Shown here one piece after another: positions 58,082-64,000 of a stretch of DNA of 64,000 nt (positions within the stretch are counted from its first letter, which is position 1; every line of letters starts with the position of its first letter). The translations under genes and the position numbers were made by a program. The notes under the pieces were generated by a model. That model was not told where the DNA came from, did not search any database, and saw only the letters and a program-made list of their open reading frames with translations. The DNA is taken from assembly GCF_009768975.1 (NCBI RefSeq), contig NZ_CP035733.1, forward strand, positions 372,001 through 436,000. Reading direction: 5' to 3'. Source of the stretch: Sphingorhabdus lacus. Lineage in GTDB: Bacteria > Pseudomonadota > Alphaproteobacteria > Sphingomonadales > Sphingomonadaceae.

Positions 58082-59947
58082 ATGCTAAATCTGAACGGTA
58101 TCACCGTGCGCCTTGGCGGACGCACTATCCTTGACCGCGCCACGGCGGCCCTACCTCCTTATGGGCGGGTGGGCCTGATCGGGCGCAATGGCGCGGGGAA
58201 GTCTACCTTGATGAAGGTGATGATCGGCTCGCTGGAGGCCGATGACGGCTCGCTCGAAATGCCCAAGGGCACGCGTATCGGCTATATCGCGCAGGAGGCT
58301 CCGGCCGGGGACTCGACACCGTTCGACACCGTGCTCGCCGCCGATACCGAGCGTGCGGCGCTGATGATCGAAAGCGAGCAGGAGGGGCTGGATCCCGACC
58401 GCATGGCCGAGGTGCACGAACGGCTGATCGCTATCGACGCCTATACCGCCCCTGCGCGCGCGTCGCGCATATTGGTGGGTCTTGGCTTCGACGAAGAAAT
58501 GCAGGGCCGTCCGCTCGACAGTTTTTCGGGCGGCTGGAAAATGCGCGTGGCGCTGGCGTCTTTGCTGTTTTCGCAGCCGGACCTGCTGCTGCTCGACGAA
58601 CCGTCGAACCACCTGGATCTGGAAGCGACGCTGTGGCTGGAAAACTTCCTGAAGGGCTATCCGGCGATGATGGTCGTGATCAGCCATGAACGCGACCTGC
58701 TGAACAATGTGGTCGACCATATCCTGCACCTCGAAAACGGGCAGGTGACGCTCTACGCCGGTGGCTATGACAGTTTTGAACGGCAACGCGCCGAACGCGC
58801 GGCGCAACTGGCGGCGGCAAAGGCGGCACAGGATGCGCAGCGTGCCAAGCTGCAGGATTATATCGCCCGCAACTCGGCACGGGCCTCAACCGCGAAACAG
58901 GCGCAGAGCCGCGCCAAGGCGCTGGCGCGGATGCAGCCGGTGCAGGCAATGGTCGATGACCCGACGCTGAGCTTTGACTTCCCGAGCCCCGATGAGTTGA
59001 AGCCGCCCCTCGTGACGCTTGATCTGGCCAGTGTGGGCTATAGCGCGGGCAATCCGGTGCTGGAGCGGCTGAACCTGCGGATCGACCCCGATGACCGGAT
59101 CGCGCTTCTGGGGCGGAACGGCAACGGGAAGACGACGCTGGCACGCCTGTTGGCGGCGCAGCTGACGCCCATGGACGGCGCGATGCAATCGTCGGGCAAG
59201 ATGCGCGTCGGCTATTTCACCCAATATCAGGTGGAGGAGTTGGACGGCGACGACACCCCGCTGGAGCATATGACCCGCCAGATGAAGGGGGCGACTCCCG
59301 GCGCGGTGCGCGCGCAACTGGGGCGCTTCGGCTTTTCCGGCGCAAAGGCGACAACGAAGGTCGGCAAGCTGTCGGGCGGCGAGCGCGCGCGGCTGGCGCT
59401 GGCGCTGATCACCCGCGATGCGCCGCATATGCTGATCCTCGACGAACCGACGAACCACTTGGACGTCGATGCGCGCGAGGCGTTGGTGCAGGCGCTGAAC
59501 GAATATGAAGGCACCGTCGTGCTGGTCAGCCATGACCGCCATATGCTGGAACTGACCGCCGACCGGCTGGTGCTGGTCGATGGCGGGACGGCAACCGAAT
59601 TTTCCGGCACGATTGAGGATTATACCGACTTCATCCTGGGCAAGGGCCCCGCGAAGGAGAAGGTGTCAAAGGCCGACCGCAAGGAAGACAAAAAAGCCGC
59701 CGCCGCCGCGCGCGAGGCGCAGGCCAAGCTGAAGCGCGAGGTCAGCGATGCCGAGGCGGATCTGGCGAAGCTGGAGGTGGTCCTGTCCGCCATCGACCGC
59801 GCAATGTTCGACCCCGCATCGGCGGCGAATGAATATAAGAACCTGACCATGGGCGAACTGTCCCAACGCCGCGGCAAGATCGTCGCCGCGCAGGAAGCTG
59901 CCGAGGCCCGATGGGTTGCGGCGAGCGAGGCTTTGGAGAAGGTTTAG
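58082..59947 (+). CDS. ABC-F family ATP-binding protein (Uup/YheS-like)
   Basis: The 621-aa product has two ABC cassettes and no membrane segment. Domain 1 has Walker A GRNGAGKST, signature SGGWKMRVALA and Walker B LLLLDEPSNHLD. Domain 2 has GRNGNGKTT, LSGGERARLALAL and HMLILDEPTNHLD. The linker between them is a charged helical arm, and the C-terminus is a coiled coil (SDAEADLAKLEVVLSAI). ABC-F proteins bind the ribosome E site and relieve stalling or, in some members, give antibiotic protection. Which one applies here is not visible. Its stop overlaps the end of the convergent NadR-like gene by 4 nt. Confidence 0.93.
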   Translation: MLNLNGITVRLGGRTILDRATAALPPYGRVGLIGRNGAGKSTLMKVMIGSLEADDGSLEMPKGTRIGYIAQEAPAGDSTPFDTVLAADTERAALMIESEQEGLDPDRMAEVHERLIAIDAYTAPARASRILVGLGFDEEMQGRPLDSFSGGWKMRVALASLLFSQPDLLLLDEPSNHLDLEATLWLENFLKGYPAMMVVISHERDLLNNVVDHILHLENGQVTLYAGGYDSFERQRAERAAQLAAAKAAQDAQRAKLQDYIARNSARASTAKQAQSRAKALARMQPVQAMVDDPTLSFDFPSPDELKPPLVTLDLASVGYSAGNPVLERLNLRIDPDDRIALLGRNGNGKTTLARLLAAQLTPMDGAMQSSGKMRVGYFTQYQVEELDGDDTPLEHMTRQMKGATPGAVRAQLGRFGFSGAKATTKVGKLSGGERARLALALITRDAPHMLILDEPTNHLDVDAREALVQALNEYEGTVVLVSHDRHMLELTADRLVLVDGGTATEFSGTIEDYTDFILGKGPAKEKVSKADRKEDKKAAAAAREAQAKLKREVSDAEADLAKLEVVLSAIDRAMFDPASAANEYKNLTMGELSQRRGKIVAAQEAAEARWVAASEALEKV

Positions 59948-60486
59948 GGATTGTCCGCAACAGCGGAAATCTCAATCGCCCGCAACGCCGTATCAAAACG
60001 CGCATCCCCTTCGCCGCGGATCAGGGCATAGCGCACGCCGCGCCGGTCGAGCTCCGCCTTGCACAGGTCAAAAAAGCGCTGGCGTTGTTCGGGGCTAGCG
60101 TAGACGCGCAGGCCGTCGTCGACAAAGGGCAAGTCGATGTCGAGCAACAGGTAAAGATCCGCATAGCTTGAAAAGCTGTCGAACCACGGATCGCGCTGCC
60201 CGAACATCATCTCGGCCCATACGGCCGTGATCAGGGGGTCGGTGTCGAACAGCACCTGTCCGATCTCCAGCTCCGCCGCCCGCGCTGCGGCTGCGCGGTT
60301 CATGACATCCTGCTGCTGTGCGATATGGACCAGTTCGGCCATACCGATATCGGTGCCATGCGCCTCGCAATAGGCGCGGCCATATTCGGGGACGACCTCG
60401 CACCCCAGATGTGCCGCCAGCCTTGTGCCAAGCGTCGACTTGCCGGTGCTTTCCGGGCCGTGGAGACAAATACGCAACGTCGTCAT
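59944..60486 (-). CDS. NadR-like AAA-type nicotinamide riboside kinase
   Basis: The 180-aa product has Walker A GPESTGKSTL (residues 10-19). EYGRAYCEAHG follows, the motif of NadR kinase domains, then LFDTDPLITAVW and LYLLLDIDLPFVDDGLRV. It lacks the adenylyltransferase domain of full NadR. It would phosphorylate nicotinamide riboside to NMN. Its start overlaps the pnuC end by 4 nt, so uptake and phosphorylation are coupled in one operon. NMN adenylylation must be done by another enzyme. Confidence 0.88.
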   Translation of the reverse strand: MTTLRICLHGPESTGKSTLGTRLAAHLGCEVVPEYGRAYCEAHGTDIGMAELVHIAQQQDVMNRAAAARAAELEIGQVLFDTDPLITAVWAEMMFGQRDPWFDSFSSYADLYLLLDIDLPFVDDGLRVYASPEQRQRFFDLCKAELDRRGVRYALIRGEGDARFDTALRAIEISAVADNP

Positions 60487-61043
60487 TCCGCGACCTCCGC
60501 CTTGCGCCAGGCGACCAGCCCGCCAATGGCGAGCACCAGAAACATGCCATAAAGTCCGGCGGTCAGGTGCAGGTCCTTGGCGACATAAAGCGGGATGGAG
60601 ATCAGGTTAACGATGATCCACCAATGCCAGTTTTCGACAAAGCGGCGTGCCATCAAAATCTGTCCTGCGACCGAGAGCATCGCGATCGAGGCATCCCAAT
60701 AGGGGTAGCTGGTCTGTGTATAGCTGCCCATGAAGCTGCCCCATGCCCAGATCGCGGCGACCGACCCGGCGATCCACAGGGCATAGCCGGTGGCGGGCAG
60801 GCGGCGCACCTCTACTGCGCCATCGTCGCCCTTGCTGCGGTGCCAGTTCCACCAGCCATAGAGATTGACGATGAGGAAAAAGACCTGAAGCCCCGCATCG
60901 CTATAGAGCCGCGCATCGCGGAAGATGAAGAAATAGAGGCTGACCATGGCCACGGCGACCGGGAAATTCCACACCGACCGCCGGATAATCAGCACGATAT
61001 TGGCAAGGCCGAGCAGGACGGCGGCAAGTTCAATCAACGACAT
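60483..61043 (-). CDS. pnuC: Nicotinamide riboside transporter PnuC
   Basis: This membrane protein imports nicotinamide riboside by facilitated diffusion. The start at MSLIELAAV (61043) is chosen over a frame start 21 nt upstream because the family begins like this; neither has a clear ribosome site. The 186-aa product has seven or so hydrophobic segments, for example LAAVLLGLANIVLII, FFLIVNLYGWWNWHR (PnuC WxxW-type region), WWIIVNLISIPLYVAK and AGLYGMFLVLAIGGLVAW. The kinase gene follows with a 4-nt overlap. It is divergent from the arsR operon. Confidence 0.9.
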   Translation of the reverse strand: MSLIELAAVLLGLANIVLIIRRSVWNFPVAVAMVSLYFFIFRDARLYSDAGLQVFFLIVNLYGWWNWHRSKGDDGAVEVRRLPATGYALWIAGSVAAIWAWGSFMGSYTQTSYPYWDASIAMLSVAGQILMARRFVENWHWWIIVNLISIPLYVAKDLHLTAGLYGMFLVLAIGGLVAWRKAEVAE

Positions 61044-61091
61044 GGGCAGGGGTGATGGCAGCATGGCCGGGCAAAATCCAGTCCGCCTGTG

Positions 61092-61120
61092 TTGACAAAA
61101 TGGGGACGGCGTTTTATTCG
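61092..61120 (+). promoter_or_regulatory. Promoter of the arsR operon with nearby repeated operator-like sequence
   Basis: TTGACA (61092-61097) is a perfect -35; after 17 nt TATTCG (61115-61120) serves as a -10. The direct repeat ATTCGAT, copies at 61116 and 61124, overlaps and follows the -10, and the ArsR repressor would be expected to bind here. Transcription would start about 30 nt before arsR. Confidence 0.65.
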
Positions 61121-61153
61121 ATGATTCGATAATTATGGAAATATGGATTCGTC

Positions 61154-61498
61154 ATGGACAGTAACACCACCATCCGTGCCTTGGCCGCCCTTGCGCAGGA
61201 GCATCGCCTCGCGGCGTTCCGCTTGCTGGTGCAGGCGGGCGAAGAGGGGCTTCCGGCAGGCGCCATTGCCGAGGCCGTCGGCGCGCCTGCCTCGTCCATG
61301 AGCTTCCACCTGGCACAGCTCAGCCATGCCGGACTCATCCGGCAACGGCGGCAGAGTCGGTCGCTGATCTACAGCGCGGACTATGCCGCGATGGGCGGGT
61401 TGATGGCCTATCTCACCGAAAATTGCTGCGGCGGGCAAAGCTGCGCGCCTGCGGCATCGTGCGAAACCCCAAATGACACAGAAAGGAATGCTGCATGA
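61154..61498 (+). CDS. arsR: ArsR-family metalloregulator
   Basis: This repressor should release DNA when trivalent arsenic binds. The 114-aa winged helix has the recognition helix SSMSFHLAQLSHAGLI (about residues 47-62). It has cysteines C91, C92 and C97 in NCCGGQSC, plus C103, near the C-terminus instead of the alpha-3 ELCVCDL motif. This C-terminal site resembles the Acidithiobacillus-type ArsR. The ATG at 61154 is in the ars promoter's leader; the stop overlaps arsI by 4 nt. It most likely regulates arsI and aqpS. Confidence 0.92.
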   Translation: MDSNTTIRALAALAQEHRLAAFRLLVQAGEEGLPAGAIAEAVGAPASSMSFHLAQLSHAGLIRQRRQSRSLIYSADYAAMGGLMAYLTENCCGGQSCAPAASCETPNDTERNAA

Positions 61499-61965
61499 AA
61501 AGGCTGCATGTGCATGTCGGCGTCGACAATCTGGACCAGTCGATAGGTTTTTACTCCGCGCTTTTCGGCGCTGAACCGAGCGTGACCAAGTCCGACTATG
61601 CCAAATGGATGCTGGAGGACCCCCGCGTCAATTTCGCCATTTCCTGCAAGGAAGGCGCCGCCAAGGGCGTGGAGCATCTGGGTATCCAGGTCGAGGATGG
61701 GGCGGAACTGGCCGACGTCTATGGTCGGTTGAAGGTCGCGGGCGGGCCCGTGCTGGAAGAAGGCGCGACGACCTGCTGCTATGCCAAATCGGAAAAAAGC
61801 TGGATCGCCGATCCCGATGGCGTCGTGTGGGAAGCGTTCCTGACCCAAGGCGAGTCCACCGTCTATGGCGACAGCCCCGATTTCGACCAACTCAGCGGCG
61901 ACAATGCCGCCGCCACCGCCTGCTGCGCCCCCAAGGTCGAGGCGGCACCGAAGGGCTGCTGCTGA
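61495..61965 (+). CDS. arsI: ArsI-type carbon-arsenic lyase
   Basis: ArsI is a Fe(II)-dependent dioxygenase that removes methyl or aromatic groups from trivalent organoarsenicals. The 156-aa vicinal-oxygen-chelate protein has metal ligands H5, H61 and E113 and the arsenic-binding pair C94-C95 in TTCCYAK, at the same spacing as in the Thermomonospora enzyme. The C-terminal tail ends with two further cysteine pairs (TACCAPK and GCC), not needed for the catalytic core. It is between arsR (4-nt overlap) and the aquaporin gene (3-nt gap), so the operon handles organic arsenicals. Confidence 0.9.
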   Translation: MKRLHVHVGVDNLDQSIGFYSALFGAEPSVTKSDYAKWMLEDPRVNFAISCKEGAAKGVEHLGIQVEDGAELADVYGRLKVAGGPVLEEGATTCCYAKSEKSWIADPDGVVWEAFLTQGESTVYGDSPDFDQLSGDNAAATACCAPKVEAAPKGCC

Positions 61966-61968
61966 GCC

Positions 61969-62640
61969 ATGGCTGCATTACGGCGGCCGTTGGCGGCGGA
62001 GGCTTTGGGATCTTTCTTTCTGTTCGCGACCGTGGTCGGCTCGGGCATCATGGCCGAGCGGCTGTCGGGCGGCAATGTCGCCGTGGCGCTGCTGGGAAAC
62101 AGCGTCGCGACCGGCGCGATGCTCTATGTGTTGATCACCATGCTCGGGCCGATATCGGGCGCGCATTTCAATCCGGCGGTTACGCTGGTCATGTGGCTGC
62201 GCAAGGAACTGCAGGCAAAGGCAGCGCTGGCCTATATGCTGGTGCAGGTGGCGGGCGGCATATTGGGCGTCTGGATGACGCATCTGATGTTTGATGACGC
62301 CGTCGTGCAATTTTCGGACAAGGTCCGCACCGGTCTGGGCCAGTGGACAGGCGAGTTTATTGCGACCTTCGGGTTGGTCCTGACCATATTGGGAACGCTG
62401 CGCACCCGCCCGCAGGCCGTGCCGGTCAGCGTCGCGCTCTACATCACCGCCGCCTATTGGTTCACTTCGTCCACCAGCTTCGCCAACCCCGCAATCACCG
62501 TGGCGCGCAGCCTGAGCAACAGCTTTGCCGGCATCGCGCCTGCCGATGTCGCGCCATTTATTGCCGCGCAACTGCTGGGGGCATTCGCCGCGCTATTGGT
62601 TGCAAAGCAGATGCTGGAGCCTTCCGATTTGGAACAGTGA
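61969..62640 (+). CDS. aqpS: AqpS-like aquaglyceroporin of the ars operon
   Basis: The 223-aa product is a MIP-family channel with two NPA motifs, SGAHFNPAVTL (NPA 68-70) and FANPAITVARSL (NPA 173-175). The residue after the second NPA is Ile, not the common Arg of the selectivity filter, which widens the pore as in Sinorhizobium AqpS. It would let arsenite or methylarsenite leave or enter along its gradient. As ArsI produces arsenite inside the cell, AqpS downhill exit fits well. No arsC, arsB or acr3 gene follows; phaC begins 74 nt later. Confidence 0.92.
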   Translation: MAALRRPLAAEALGSFFLFATVVGSGIMAERLSGGNVAVALLGNSVATGAMLYVLITMLGPISGAHFNPAVTLVMWLRKELQAKAALAYMLVQVAGGILGVWMTHLMFDDAVVQFSDKVRTGLGQWTGEFIATFGLVLTILGTLRTRPQAVPVSVALYITAAYWFTSSTSFANPAITVARSLSNSFAGIAPADVAPFIAAQLLGAFAALLVAKQMLEPSDLEQ

Positions 62641-62714
62641 TCATTTTACGCTTTCACCTCAATTGACGTCGGCCGAAGTCCGTGCAATCTCTCGTCCGGG
62701 AAGAGGAGAGAAAC

Positions 62715-64000
62715 ATGGCTGCAAAAGCTGACAAGGGGCCTGAAAAAAAGACAGGCGCGAAGAAGCCTAAAAAGGGTGCACCTTTTAGCGGGATGGCAGG
62801 GGCCTTTGATGCCGCCAATGATGCTACCATGGCGCTCGGGCCGTTGGCCGGGCTTGCGCGGGAGGATTTTATTGGCGCGATCGGGCTGATGCTGCGCCAG
62901 ACGGCGACCAATCCGGACAAGGCGTTCAAGGCCGCGGGGAATTTCAGCGAGGATGTGGTCAAGATCATGACCGGCCAGTCCGATCTGGCCCCCGATCCCA
63001 AGGACAAGCGCTTCATGGACCCGGCATGGCGGTTCAATCCCTTTTTCAAGGCGGGCGCGCAATATTATCTGGCGGTCCAGAAGGGCGTCAAAAGCTATAT
63101 CGAGGATCTCGAACTGGACGCGCTGGAACGTGACCGCGCGAATTTCATTTCGCAGATCATCATTGACGCGCTGTCGCCGACCAACAGCCTGATCGGAAAC
63201 CCGACCGCGCAAAAGCGGCTGGTGGACTCAGGCGGGCTCAGCCTCGTGAAGGGCTTGAAAAACGCCTATAACGACATGGTCCACAACGACATGATGGTGA
63301 GCCAGGTCAACAAAAAGCCGTTCAAACTGGGTGAGAATGTTGCGACCGCCAAGGGCTCCGTCGTCTACCGCGATGAGCGATTCGAGCTGGTCCAATATGC
63401 GCCGACCACCGAGAAGGTCTATGCGATCCCGCAACTGACGATCCCGCCGCAGATCAACAAAATGTATATCAACGACCTTTCACCTGAAAAGTCGGTGATC
63501 AAGTGGCAGACCGACCATGGTATCCAGCCCTTCATGATCTCGTGGCGCAACCCGACCGACGAAATGGGCGTCTGGGGCATGGCCGATTATATTGAAAGCT
63601 GCATCAAGGCGCTGGACGTTGTGTGCGACATCACCGGCAGCGACAAGGTCAATGTCTCGGGCGGATGTTCCGGCGGGCAGACGATGTCGGTTCTGCTGTC
63701 AAAGCTGGCGTCGATGGGTGACACCCGCGCCAACGCCATCACCATGATGGTGTGCGTGCTCGAACCCAAGCCGGGCGATACCGAAGCGTCTTCGCTGGTA
63801 TCGCACAACGGCATCGCGCTCGCGCGGCAGCGGGCGCAGAAAAAGGGTGTGATCGAAGGCTCCAGCCTTGCGCGGGGCTTTGCCTGGCTGCGGCCCAATG
63901 ACCTGATCTGGAACTATGTGATCAACAATTACCTGCTGGGTGATGATCCCCCGGCATTCGACATCTTGTTCTGGAATGCCGATGCGACCAACCTGTCGTC
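62715..64000 (+). CDS. phaC: Class I poly(R)-hydroxyalkanoate synthase (3' end outside window)
   Basis: PhaC polymerises hydroxyacyl-CoA into storage granules. AGAGGAGAG lies 4 nt before the ATG at 62715. 428 codons are visible and the frame is open to the last base. A Lys-rich N-terminus leads to the PhaC_N domain (SEDVVKIMTGQSDLAPDPKDKRFMDPAWRFNP). The catalytic box SGGCSGGQT contains C318; it has GGCSGG rather than the usual GFCVGG. FMISWRNPTDEMGVWGMADY and FDILFWNADATNLS are class I markers. The missing C-terminal part would hold the Asp and His of the triad. Confidence 0.92.
   Translation, partial: MAAKADKGPEKKTGAKKPKKGAPFSGMAGAFDAANDATMALGPLAGLAREDFIGAIGLMLRQTATNPDKAFKAAGNFSEDVVKIMTGQSDLAPDPKDKRFMDPAWRFNPFFKAGAQYYLAVQKGVKSYIEDLELDALERDRANFISQIIIDALSPTNSLIGNPTAQKRLVDSGGLSLVKGLKNAYNDMVHNDMMVSQVNKKPFKLGENVATAKGSVVYRDERFELVQYAPTTEKVYAIPQLTIPPQINKMYINDLSPEKSVIKWQTDHGIQPFMISWRNPTDEMGVWGMADYIESCIKALDVVCDITGSDKVNVSGGCSGGQTMSVLLSKLASMGDTRANAITMMVCVLEPKPGDTEASSLVSHNGIALARQRAQKKGVIEGSSLARGFAWLRPNDLIWNYVINNYLLGDDPPAFDILFWNADATNLS

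Overview
The window reads as a chromosomal segment of a sphingomonad alphaproteobacterium (Sphingorhabdus/Sphingopyxis-like). The large NAD-dependent glutamate dehydrogenase, the PutA without a DNA-binding domain, the orphan Flp pilin, the many short alpha/beta-hydrolase and sugar-dehydrogenase genes and the GC-rich codon use all fit this group. The assignment is inferred from gene content, not from a search. I see no rRNA, tRNA, CRISPR array, insertion sequence or prophage.

Layout. 0-11 kb: the end of a glutamate dehydrogenase gene, a GT14-type glycosyltransferase with a 42-aa basic gene behind it, an HD-domain protein, a LytS/LytTR two-component pair, a dienelactone hydrolase, and an unrecognised secreted protein divergent from a Crp/Fnr regulator with a 24-bp palindrome at its start. 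11-22.6 kb: tadA, rpmB, a phytase-like esterase, a glycine-zipper protein, putA, a PQQ-type sugar dehydrogenase, a DUF815 ATPase, an acyl-CoA dehydrogenase and a Sua5-type tRNA modification enzyme. 22.6-35.2 kb is visibly less GC-rich in parts. It carries an M48 protease, an RND efflux pump overlapping msrA, galU, a small lipoprotein, a TonB-dependent receptor and a MacA/MacB-like export system with separate ATPase and permease. 35.2-44 kb: rpoC and rpoB with their own promoter and terminator.

44-51 kb: intergenic palindromic repeats, a SARP/TolB/TPR regulator followed by TGACG repeats, two small proteins, a terminase-like HTH protein, and an esterase plus GH43 glycosidase pair that suggests hemicellulose use. 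51-55.4 kb: lepA, then a degenerate second copy of the lepA 3' end, then an AT-rich gene for a 661-aa protein with a TIR-like N-terminus (S-x-W-x3-E motif), TPR-like repeats and an unknown C-terminal domain. This is the strongest candidate for an undescribed system: a probable stand-alone TIR effector brought in at the lepA 3' end. 55.5-64 kb: an orphan Flp pilin, a formamidase-like lipoprotein plus kynureninase, an ABC-F protein, a nicotinamide riboside uptake and kinase pair (pnuC and a NadR-like kinase), an arsR-arsI-aqpS organoarsenical operon, and the start of a PHA synthase gene cut by the window end.

Several families of palindromic repeats recur between genes, at 10.9, 16.7, 18.7-19.0 and 44.1-44.3 kb. 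Short 4-nt stop/start overlaps mark likely operons: lytS-lytTR, the acyl-CoA dehydrogenase gene with the DUF815 gene, sua5-M48, the formamidase-like gene with kynU, pnuC with the kinase, and arsR-arsI.
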